In this document: piece after piece, positions 24,197 to 30,749 of the stretch
Numbering within the stretch: the stretch's first letter is position 1
Layout: each line of letters starts with the position of its first letter
Assembly (NCBI GenBank): GCA_020342025.1
Contig: CP070840.1
Span: 2,807,885-2,838,633 of the forward strand
Reading direction: 5' to 3'
From: Deltaproteobacteria bacterium
GTDB taxonomy: Bacteria > Desulfobacterota > DSM-4660 > Desulfatiglandales > HGW-15
DNA length: 30,749 bases
The notes under the pieces: model-generated
Database searches by the model: none
Told to the model about the DNA's origin: nothing
Seen by the model: the letters and a program-made list of their open reading frames with translations, nothing else
Program-made: the position numbers and the translations under genes

Positions 24197-26479
24197 ATGA
24201 AAGAGTTAGACTTTGTAGGCAAGAACGTTCCCAGGGTTGACGCCGAGGTTAAGGTGACGGGGGAGGCCACTTTTTCAGCGGATGTAAGGCTTCCCAATAT
24301 GCTTTTGGGCCGGCTTGTACGCAGCCCTCTCCCGCACGCCAGGATCCTTAATATTGATACCAGCCGAGCAGAGCGCTTGCCTGGGGTGAAGGCCGTAATT
24401 GTTGGCCAGGAGACGCCCTTTGTCTTTGGTGTGTCGCACATGGACCAGACGCCCCTGCAAACGGAAAAGGTCCGCTACGTGGGCGATCCGGTGGCGGCGG
24501 TGGCCGCGGTGGACGAAGACGTGCTCCTGGAGGCCATGGCGCTCATCAAGGTGGACTATGAGCCCCTGCCCGCCGTTTTTGATCCTGAGGAGGCGATGCA
24601 AGAGGGCGCCCCCATCATCCACGAGGGTGCGGAGCGTAACATAGCCGCCAACCCCTGCTACAATCTGGGTGACGTGGAGAAGGCCTTTCAAGAGGCCGAT
24701 CATGTGTTTGAAGATCGTTTCGAGACGCAACGGGTGGCCCATGTCTGTCCTGAACCCCATAATTGCGTCGCCGTGTGGGATTACAGCGGCAAGCTTACCT
24801 TCTACTACTGCTCTCAGATGCCCTCAGTGACCCGTGTCCAGTTGTCCAAGGCCCTGGGCATCCCGGAAAGCAAGATTCGGGTCATCACAAACCATGTGGG
24901 AGGAGGATTCGGCAGCCGGGCCACGAGCAAGTTTCCCATGGATTTTGCCGCCATTGTCTTGGCCAGGAAGGCGGGACGACCTGTGAAAATTGAATACACA
25001 CGGGATGAAGAGTTCATCTATTCCACCTTCCGGCACAAGTTCATAATGACTGTCAAGACAGGGATTAAAAAAGACGGCACGATCACCGGGCGCCACTTCA
25101 CAAACATTTGCGACAACGGCGCATATAGTGACTACGGGCCTGTCGTGACCAATGTGGGCGGTGCCATGCAAGGGACACTCTATCGATTCATGAACTACCG
25201 CTACGACGGCTATACGGTTTACACGAACCTTCCTTACGGCGGCGCTATGCGGGGCATCGGCAACCCTCAGGTCCACTATGCGGGTGAAACGCAGCTAAAC
25301 ATGATTGCAGAGCGGGTGGGACTGGACCCCCTTGAAATTCGGCTCAAGAATGCCGCCCGCACGGGTGATGAAACGGCCACAGGGGCCGTCCTGAAGAGTT
25401 GCGGCCTGGTGGAATGCCTGGAGAAGGTGGCTGATAAGATTGGCTGGAAAGAAAAGCGTGCCCATCCCGCTCCCAACAGGGGGCTGGGGATCGCCTGTGG
25501 CGTGCACTTCACCGGCGTGCGGCTTTCCCCCGGCATTGATGCCGATTTTGCCGGCGCTACCCTGACCGTCAACGATGACGGCTCCGTGAATCTGGCAACC
25601 TCGTGCGTGGATATAGGGAGCGGCTCCAGCACCGCCTTGACGCAGATAGCGGCCGAGGTCTTGGGCATTGAGGTGGAGAAGATCAACACCATCTTTGGCG
25701 ACACGGAAACCTGCCCCATGGGATGGGGCTCCCGGGCCAGTCGCAACACGGCCATCGGCGGCATGGCTATCAAGAAAGCGGCAGAGGAGGCGCGAAAGCA
25801 GATCATTGAAACGGCCGGTGAGAAACTGGAAGTACATCCGGACGACCTGGACATCCGAAACAGCACCGTCTTTGTCAAATCGGCCCCCAGCAGGTCTATG
25901 ACTGTGGCGGACGTGGTCCGTCTGGGGCGCTATCGCAAGGACGGTCAGGCGGTTATGGCCAAGTGTCACTGGGATGCGCCCAGTGAGCTGGCGGATCCGG
26001 TGACGGGTCGTGGGAACTTCTCCATGGCCTTTTCTTACGGCGCCAAGGCCATAGAGGTGGAGGTGGATCCCGGGACAGGTCAGATTCACATCCTTGAAGT
26101 GGCTGCCTCACAGGATTTGGGCAAAGCTATCAACCCCCTTGGGGCCATAGGGCAGATAGAGGGCGGTGTGCACATGGGACTCGGCTTCGCGATGAGTGAA
26201 GAAATCGTGCTGGATGATGTGGGAAGGATGAAGAACAATTATCTCCTGGATTATCGCACGTTGACATCGTTGGACATGCCCCCGGTCTCCCCCATCTTGG
26301 TTGAGACCAACGACCCTATCGGACCCTTTGGTGCGAAGGGAGTGGGTGAGATGGCCACCATAGGAACGCCAGACGCCCTCGTATCCGCCGTGGCGGCAGC
26401 CACCGGTCTCTTCTTAACGGATCTCCCCATCACACCCGAAAAGGTGCTTCTGGCCTTAAAAAGGAAGAAATCCAAGTGA
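24197..26479 (+). CDS. Molybdenum hydroxylase 2, molybdopterin-binding large subunit (xanthine dehydrogenase family)
   Basis: The 760-residue catalytic subunit has the hammerhead domain (about 15-125), VGGGFGSRA (234-242) at the molybdopterin site, GGAMRGIGNPQ with Arg352, and GAKGVGE with the catalytic-base candidate Glu718. Unlike hydroxylase 1, the segment before the EP motif reads RVAHVCPEP, so the Glu-His pair seen as LEHAYMEP in the first enzyme is replaced by Ala-His. The two enzymes therefore probably differ in substrate. The copper-binding AYxCSFR loop of CO dehydrogenase is absent. Together with the preceding genes it forms a complete M-S-L set downstream of coxD and coxE. The substrate cannot be named. 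Confidence 0.93.
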   Translation: MKELDFVGKNVPRVDAEVKVTGEATFSADVRLPNMLLGRLVRSPLPHARILNIDTSRAERLPGVKAVIVGQETPFVFGVSHMDQTPLQTEKVRYVGDPVAAVAAVDEDVLLEAMALIKVDYEPLPAVFDPEEAMQEGAPIIHEGAERNIAANPCYNLGDVEKAFQEADHVFEDRFETQRVAHVCPEPHNCVAVWDYSGKLTFYYCSQMPSVTRVQLSKALGIPESKIRVITNHVGGGFGSRATSKFPMDFAAIVLARKAGRPVKIEYTRDEEFIYSTFRHKFIMTVKTGIKKDGTITGRHFTNICDNGAYSDYGPVVTNVGGAMQGTLYRFMNYRYDGYTVYTNLPYGGAMRGIGNPQVHYAGETQLNMIAERVGLDPLEIRLKNAARTGDETATGAVLKSCGLVECLEKVADKIGWKEKRAHPAPNRGLGIACGVHFTGVRLSPGIDADFAGATLTVNDDGSVNLATSCVDIGSGSSTALTQIAAEVLGIEVEKINTIFGDTETCPMGWGSRASRNTAIGGMAIKKAAEEARKQIIETAGEKLEVHPDDLDIRNSTVFVKSAPSRSMTVADVVRLGRYRKDGQAVMAKCHWDAPSELADPVTGRGNFSMAFSYGAKAIEVEVDPGTGQIHILEVAASQDLGKAINPLGAIGQIEGGVHMGLGFAMSEEIVLDDVGRMKNNYLLDYRTLTSLDMPPVSPILVETNDPIGPFGAKGVGEMATIGTPDALVSAVAAATGLFLTDLPITPEKVLLALKRKKSK

Positions 26480-26724
26480 CCAGGGCACGCAGATCAAGAA
26501 TATAGGCTCAGAGGCAACAAATCTGCTTAGCCCCAACGGTGGCTCAGGCCGCGTACAGGGTATCAAAGCACCTGTCCGTTTCTCCATTCTGCCCAAAACG
26601 TTCTGAGATCGGAGGTGCTTCGAACGCCTTCCCGGGCACATCAAGAGAAATCCTTTGGGTAAGGATTGTTCGACCATGACAAGGAAAGAGCCGACACGAA
26701 ACGGGTGGCATAAGGAGGAATGAC
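26480..26724. other. 245-bp gap before the histidinol-dehydrogenase-like gene
   Basis: This spacer carries an inverted pair AAGCACCT (26566-26573) and AGGTGCTT (26613-26620), extended by CCG/CGG with a 2-nt bulge. Near its 3' end is a perfect 7-bp hairpin AATCCTT-TGGGT-AAGGATT (26649-26667). A 15-codon frame and the AAGGAGG site of the next gene complete it. There is no clear promoter. Confidence 0.5.
26676..26723 (+). CDS. Possible 15-residue leader ORF
   Basis: An ATG at 26676 opens a 15-codon frame (MTRKEPTRNGWHKEE) that stops at 26721-26723, one base before the ATG of the next gene. Its possible AAGGA ribosome-binding site (26661-26665) lies inside the right arm of a perfect hairpin. The arrangement resembles a translation-coupled leader peptide, but the frame is short and could arise by chance. 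Confidence 0.2.
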   Translation: MTRKEPTRNGWHKEE

Positions 26725-27996
26725 ATGGCGACCTATCTAAAAAAGGCAAAGCAAAGGCCGGAGCAAGACATGCGGGCTGTCTCTGACACCGTGCGGGAAA
26801 TCCTGGAGCGGGTTCGACGTGAGGGTGAAGAGGCGGTGCGCTATTATTCTAAGAAATTCGACAACTGGGACCCTCCAAATTTCCGAGTTTCAGAAAAAGA
26901 AGTGGACAAGGCGCGCAAGAGTCTCTCCAATTTGGAGCGGGAAGATATCGACTTCTGTCAAGAGCAGATCCGGAATTTTGCAGAAAAACAGCGTGAGGTT
27001 ATCGTGGATTTCGAAGCGGAGACCTTGCCTGGAATTCACCTGGGCCAAAAGATTATTCCGGTTGAAGCGAGTGGATCTTACATTCCGGGAGGTCGTTATC
27101 CCATGCTCGCCTCGGCCCACATGACCGTTATAACCCCGAAGGTTGCAGGCGTGAACCGCGTGGTGGCCTGCACCCCACCGACCAAGGGGGAAGGCATCCA
27201 CGCTGCCTCACTCTATTCCATGGCGGCGGCAGGTGCTGACGAGATATATTGCATGGGAGGTGTTCAGGCGCTGGCGGCTATGGCATATGGCATGGAGGGA
27301 CTGGAACCCGTGCACATGATCGTGGGGGCGGGAAATGTCTATGTGGCAGAGGCGAAGCGACAACTCTTCGGCCATGTGGGAATAGACCTGCTGGCGGGAC
27401 CGACAGAGATACTCGTGGTGATTGATGAGACGGCCGACCCCCATATTGTGGCCGCAGACATTCTGGGGCAGGCTGAACACGACCCCAATTCCCGACAGGC
27501 CTTGGTGTCCCTATCCAAGGATGTGGCGGAAAAGACCATGGTTGAGGTGGAAGAGCAGCTAAAAACCCTTCCCACCCGCGATGTGGCCCAAGTCTCATGG
27601 CGGGACTATGGGGAAGTGATCCTTGTGGACTCTCCCGAAGAGGCGGTTGAAGTCTGCGATGTCTGGGCTCCCGAGCATCTGGAGGTACAAACAAAAGACT
27701 GGCGTTACTATTTGGATAATCTGCGCAACTACGGATCCCTTTTTCTGGGCGAGGAGACGACCGTGGCTTACGGGGACAAGTCCATTGGAACAAACCATGT
27801 TCTGCCCACCATGGAGGCATCCAAATATACGGGCGGGCTTTATGTGGGCAAGTTTCTCAAGGTGGTGACCTATCAATATGCCACGCGAGAGGCCTCGGGC
27901 AAGTTGGCAGCCATCTGCCAGCGTGCCTGCAACTATGAGAACATGCTCGCCCACGGGATCAGCTGCAAGGTCCGGGTGGAAAAGCACGGGGGCTAG
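26725..27996 (+). CDS. Histidinol-dehydrogenase-family NAD-dependent alcohol dehydrogenase, probably catabolic
   Basis: The 423-residue protein has the full HisD active-site set: zinc ligands Gln249, His252 (GQAEHDP), Asp351 (YGDKSIGTNH) and His410 (LAHGIS), and the catalytic pair Glu317-His318 (APEHLE). The region after NHVLPT reads MEASKYTGGLYVGKFLKVVTYQ, which resembles HpsN-type sulfopropanediol dehydrogenases rather than biosynthetic HisD, where that stretch differs. No other his gene is present. The enzyme probably oxidises a primary or secondary alcohol to an acid or ketone with NAD. AAGGAGG lies 6 nt before the ATG. It lies 245 bp after the hydroxylase 2 large subunit and ends the plus-strand island; a structured repeat follows. 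Confidence 0.9.
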   Translation: MATYLKKAKQRPEQDMRAVSDTVREILERVRREGEEAVRYYSKKFDNWDPPNFRVSEKEVDKARKSLSNLEREDIDFCQEQIRNFAEKQREVIVDFEAETLPGIHLGQKIIPVEASGSYIPGGRYPMLASAHMTVITPKVAGVNRVVACTPPTKGEGIHAASLYSMAAAGADEIYCMGGVQALAAMAYGMEGLEPVHMIVGAGNVYVAEAKRQLFGHVGIDLLAGPTEILVVIDETADPHIVAADILGQAEHDPNSRQALVSLSKDVAEKTMVEVEEQLKTLPTRDVAQVSWRDYGEVILVDSPEEAVEVCDVWAPEHLEVQTKDWRYYLDNLRNYGSLFLGEETTVAYGDKSIGTNHVLPTMEASKYTGGLYVGKFLKVVTYQYATREASGKLAAICQRACNYENMLAHGISCKVRVEKHGG

Positions 27997-28047
27997 TGCA
28001 ATGTGCCATAAAGTTCAGCACATCAAGATTGTGTCTCCCCATCCACT

Positions 28048-28250
28048 GAGTGATGGCCCATTCCTTCAAGACGATATCTAAGGCGTTTGGGGGTAGTGGT
28101 CTGATCCTTGAGGGTTTAAAAGGACTCTGTCTAGGTCGGGACGATACATTCTGCCAGGAGTTAGCGGGCGTAAACCCTCAGGATCAGACCACGGCGATGC
28201 TCAGTGGAATTTTTTTTGAGATATCGTCTTTCAGGAACAGGCTATCACTC
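28048..28250. repeat. Structured intergenic element, copy 2 (nested long stems)
   Basis: The outer arms 28048-28079 and 28219-28250 pair at 27 of 32 positions (one of the five exceptions is a G-T) and end in ATATCT/AGATAT. The inner arms 28096-28117 and 28172-28192 pair perfectly apart from one bulged T. The linkers are 16 nt (28080-28095) and 26 nt (28193-28218), exactly as in the copy at 18331-18520, and the 26-nt linker differs only by four transitions. The loop is longer (about 54 nt). The element lies between two convergent genes, so it may also insulate their 3' ends; its T8 run is 18 nt beyond the inner stem, too far for a classic terminator. Confidence 0.75.
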
Positions 28251-28278
28251 CATGCGACAGGAATACAAATATGGCTCA

Positions 28279-30084
28279 CTAATCTGAAAAATGGTGTGCT
28301 TTCATCTCCACGGTCAAAGCATCTCTGTCCAGCAAAGTCTCTGCCAAGGCCTTTATCTTGGGTAGTTCGTAGGTAAAGAAAAAGCGCATGGTATATAGCT
28401 TTCCCTGGAGGAAATCTGCTTCTGATTCAGATGGGCTATTCTTTAGTCCCTTTTGAACGGTTATGCCTTGGAGCAGCCATTGCCATGCCACGCTGATGAT
28501 CCCAAAGAACTCCAGATAAAGGGTGGCGTCTGCCAAGAAGACTTCAGGGCCTTGTTTGGCAGCCACATCCAGAAGATGCGCTGTGACCTGCTTGAGGATT
28601 CCAATGGCATTCTCCAATGCCTCTGCATGGGATTGGAGTTCCGGAATCGCATGGGCGGCTGTGGTGGTCTCCTGAACCTGCTCCAAGAAGAGCTCAAAGG
28701 CTCTCCCGTCTTGAATCCGGACCTTTCTGCCAAGGAGATCTTGCCCTTGAATACCCGTCGTCCCCTCATGGATGGGGTGAATTCGCACATCCCGGTAGTT
28801 TTGCTCAACCGGGAACTCGTCACAGTAACCATACCCGCCCAGACACTGAAGCGCCTGACTCACAGAAAGAATGCACATCTCCGAAGGGTAGGACTTGGCC
28901 ACGGGCGTTAGAAGATCGAGGAGCAAAGAATATTTCTTCTTTTCTTCACCCGTTAGGGCAATCTCCATATCTGCGTACATGGCGCATTGAAACAGAAGTG
29001 ACAGGGCACCTTCCACAATGGCACGCTGGAAAAGAAGCATTCTTTTCACGTCCGGGTGCTCAATAATGGGGACTTGGGGTTTGCTTGGGTCTTTGTCCGA
29101 GAGCCGCCTTCCCTGGGGCCGCTCTTTGCAATAGTCGAGCGCCGTGTAATAGGCAGATGAGGCGATTCCTGTAGCCCCGATTCCCACATCAATTCTCTGC
29201 TCATTCATCATCTGGAACATGCAGGCCAATCCCTTGTTCGGCTCTCCCACTAACCAGCCCCGGCAGTCGTTGTTCTCCCCGATGCTCATCTGGGTGATGG
29301 GGGATCCCCTGTAGCCCAGCTTGTGATAGAGCCCTGCAATGTTCACGTCATTGAAGACCAGTTCTCCGTTTTCGCTGGGACGGTACTTTGGTACGACAAA
29401 AAGGGAAATACCCTTTACGCCAGGAGGGGCCCCCTTGATTCTCGCGAGCATGAGATGGACCACGTTTTCAACGGCGTCATGATCCGAAGCGGAGATGAAT
29501 ATTTTTTGCCCCCGGATCATGTAGTATCCTTCCTCGGTGGGCTCGGCCACGGTCGTTATGTCTCCCACAGAGCTGCCTGCCTGAGGTTCGGTCAGGGCCA
29601 TGGTGCCCTGCCATTCACCAGAAAACATCTTGGGAATGTATGTTTCCTTTAGCTCGTCTGTGCCGAAGACCTCAATGAGGTGGGCAGCACCGTCTGTGAG
29701 GAGGGGATAGACCATGGCGGAATAGTTGGCAGCAGAAAAAATGAAACGGCACGCAAAGGCGATCATGAGCGGGAGCTGTTGACCTCCCATTTCCACAGGC
29801 GCGTTAGAACCTATCCAGCCTCCTTCTCCGCATTCTCTTAGAAAGATTTTCACTGAAGGATGCACCTTGACTTGTCCATCCACGTATTGGGGCGGGTTCT
29901 TGTCCATCTCCTGGAAGTTGGGTCTTAGAATATCTTTCCCCATCTTCAGAGCCGTTTCGATAACCATGTCGAAAATGTCCCGATTGTGCTCTTCGTAATA
30001 GGGATACTGGGTCAGCGATGTTGCATCAAAAACTTCGTAGAGTAGGAACTTTAGATTTCTCTCACTGACAAATTTTTCTGCCAT
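28279..30084 (-). CDS. Acyl-CoA dehydrogenase, long DmdC-like form
   Basis: The 601-residue flavoprotein is longer than the usual 380-residue acyl-CoA dehydrogenase and matches the DmdC / AidB-like branch with an extra C-terminal helical domain. The FAD-binding segment MALTEPQAGSSVGD lies near residues 162-175, and IHEGTTGIQGQDLLGR contains Glu440, in the position of the catalytic base of DmdC. It would oxidise an acyl-CoA to the 2,3-enoyl-CoA, passing electrons to electron-transfer flavoprotein; the substrate is unknown. I choose the ATG at 30084 because GGAGG lies 9 nt upstream; the ATG at 30105 overlaps the stop of the previous gene. It is translationally close to the carboxyltransferase and not part of the plus-strand island. 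Confidence 0.93.
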   Translation of the reverse strand: MAEKFVSERNLKFLLYEVFDATSLTQYPYYEEHNRDIFDMVIETALKMGKDILRPNFQEMDKNPPQYVDGQVKVHPSVKIFLRECGEGGWIGSNAPVEMGGQQLPLMIAFACRFIFSAANYSAMVYPLLTDGAAHLIEVFGTDELKETYIPKMFSGEWQGTMALTEPQAGSSVGDITTVAEPTEEGYYMIRGQKIFISASDHDAVENVVHLMLARIKGAPPGVKGISLFVVPKYRPSENGELVFNDVNIAGLYHKLGYRGSPITQMSIGENNDCRGWLVGEPNKGLACMFQMMNEQRIDVGIGATGIASSAYYTALDYCKERPQGRRLSDKDPSKPQVPIIEHPDVKRMLLFQRAIVEGALSLLFQCAMYADMEIALTGEEKKKYSLLLDLLTPVAKSYPSEMCILSVSQALQCLGGYGYCDEFPVEQNYRDVRIHPIHEGTTGIQGQDLLGRKVRIQDGRAFELFLEQVQETTTAAHAIPELQSHAEALENAIGILKQVTAHLLDVAAKQGPEVFLADATLYLEFFGIISVAWQWLLQGITVQKGLKNSPSESEADFLQGKLYTMRFFFTYELPKIKALAETLLDRDALTVEMKAHHFSD

Positions 30085-30104
30085 TAAGCTTTCCTCCTCA
30101 CGCA

Positions 30105-30749
30105 TTAAAGAGGTATGTTCCCATGTTTCCTGTAAGGTCTTTGTGGTTCTGCCTTGCCTTCCATGATGCCTAATGCGGATACCAGGTGCTTGCGTGTATC
30201 CTTGGGGTGAATGACGGCGTCGATGACCGATCGGGAAGCAGAGTGGTAAGGTGTCAGATAAAGATCCTGGTATTCCTTCACCTTCTTATCAAGAAAGGCT
30301 TTTGGATCTTCAGCGGCGGCCAATTCTCTCCTGTAGAGTATCTTCACAGAAGGTTCTGCGCCCACCATTTGCATTTCAGCGGATGGCCATGCGAAGACCT
30401 GGTCGAATCCGATCTGGTGGACACCCATGGCGGGGATGGCTCCGCCATACATCTTCCTGAGGATTAATGAGATCTTGGGAACCGTTGCCTCTGTCCAGGC
30501 GTAGAGCATTTTTGCACCGTGCCGAATGATGCCGTTGTGTTCCTGGCGGACCCCGGGGAGAAAGCCGGGCACATCCACCATGGTGATCAAGGGAATATTG
30601 AAGGCATCACAGGTTCGGATGAAACGCGCCCCCTTATCTGAGGCGTCAATATCCAGACACCCGCCGAGAAATCGCGGGTTGTTGCAAACGAATCCCACCA
30701 CCTGGCCTGCCAGGCGTGCAAAGCCGACCACTAAATTCTGCGCAAATCT
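30105..30749 (-). CDS. Acyl-CoA carboxyltransferase subunit (propionyl-CoA carboxylase beta-like), 5' end outside window
   Basis: The visible 214 residues are the C-terminal half of a biotin-dependent carboxyltransferase: FARLAGQVVGFVCNNP, CLDIDASDKGARFIRTCDAFNIPLITMVDVPGFLPG and GIIRHGAKMLYAW are hallmarks of the PccB/AccD5/methylmalonyl-CoA decarboxylase alpha family. The frame is open to the window edge, so the gene continues beyond 30749. It would move carboxyl groups between carboxybiotin and an acyl-CoA. The end of the gene overlaps the first possible start of the acyl-CoA dehydrogenase (TAATG), which implies a common transcript. Whether it is a carboxylase or a sodium-pumping decarboxylase subunit depends on genes outside the window. 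Confidence 0.93.
   Translation of the reverse strand, partial: RFAQNLVVGFARLAGQVVGFVCNNPRFLGGCLDIDASDKGARFIRTCDAFNIPLITMVDVPGFLPGVRQEHNGIIRHGAKMLYAWTEATVPKISLILRKMYGGAIPAMGVHQIGFDQVFAWPSAEMQMVGAEPSVKILYRRELAAAEDPKAFLDKKVKEYQDLYLTPYHSASRSVIDAVIHPKDTRKHLVSALGIMEGKAEPQRPYRKHGNIPL

Noticed and set aside
12297..26479. Carbon monoxide dehydrogenase (coxMSL with coxDE)
   Set aside because: Both large subunits lack the AYxCSFR copper-binding loop of true CO dehydrogenase, so only the family resemblance is kept.
22600..26479. 4-Hydroxybenzoyl-CoA reductase
   Set aside because: The FAD subunit is too short and lacks the cysteine-containing loop for the extra 4Fe-4S cluster.
27278..27820. Antisense 180-codon frame within the HisD-like gene
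   Set aside because: It is a shadow of a strongly coding, GC-rich gene; the composition is proline- and arginine-rich noise.
26725..27996. Histidine biosynthesis hisD
   Set aside because: No other his genes are present, and the segment after NHVLPT differs from biosynthetic HisD.
28193..28218. Intrinsic terminator of the HisD-like gene
   Set aside because: The T run lies 18 nt beyond the stem, and the same linker without a full T run occurs in the other copy, so it is part of the repeat rather than a classic terminator.
1..30749. CRISPR arrays, tRNA or rRNA genes, transposases, prophage genes
   Set aside because: No regularly spaced repeats, cloverleaf-like segments or protein signatures of these types were seen on reading both strands.

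Overview
The window looks like a chromosomal segment of a Gram-negative bacterium of the Desulfobacterota (classical Deltaproteobacteria). The evidence is a lipid A / outer-membrane biogenesis gene order that I recall from Geobacter and sulfate reducers (lysS-lolC-lolD-bamA-ompH-lpxD-fabZ-lpxA-lpxI-Gfo/Idh oxidoreductase), a BamA with an extra N-terminal periplasmic domain, molybdenum hydroxylases with CoxD/CoxE-type maturation genes, and a long DmdC-like acyl-CoA dehydrogenase beside a biotin-dependent carboxyltransferase. No species can be named from the sequence alone.

Region 1 (1-11262, minus strand) is a conserved housekeeping block, probably one long operon starting at lysS. LolC and LolD belong to the lipoprotein-release machine, BamA inserts outer-membrane proteins, OmpH/Skp is a periplasmic chaperone, and LpxD, FabZ, LpxA and LpxI carry out lipid A precursor synthesis. 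The last gene, a Gfo/Idh/MocA oxidoreductase, raises the possibility of a modified (3-amino) lipid A sugar. Gaps between these genes contain short repeat remnants.

Region 2 (11263-28018) is an accessory catabolic island, mostly plus strand. It starts with a GntR/FadR-type regulator. Then come a molybdopterin-binding large subunit, a xylose-isomerase-like TIM-barrel protein, a D-2-hydroxyacid dehydrogenase, and the FAD and 2Fe-2S subunits that complete molybdenum hydroxylase 1. After a 456-bp gap holding a structured repeat and a promoter come a cyclase-family metal hydrolase, a minus-strand class II aldolase, a CoxD (MoxR) / CoxE (VWA) maturation pair, a complete second hydroxylase (FAD, 2Fe-2S, molybdenum subunits), and a histidinol-dehydrogenase paralogue of the kind used as a catabolic alcohol dehydrogenase. 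Together they suggest hydroxylation of an unknown substrate (an N-heterocycle or aldehyde is plausible), hydrolytic opening, C-C cleavage and NAD-linked oxidation or reduction of small hydroxy/keto acids. The substrate cannot be deduced.

Region 3 (28019-30749, minus strand) holds a long acyl-CoA dehydrogenase and the 3' part of an acyl-CoA carboxyltransferase, a separate CoA-linked unit that runs off the window.

The least explained signal is a pair of about 190-200-bp elements (18331-18520 and 28048-28250). They share the same nested-stem architecture, identical linker lengths, a nearly identical 26-nt linker and compensatory changes in the stems. A different composite palindromic element (23451-23612) sits inside the second hydroxylase operon. 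No tRNA, rRNA, CRISPR, transposase or phage gene was seen.
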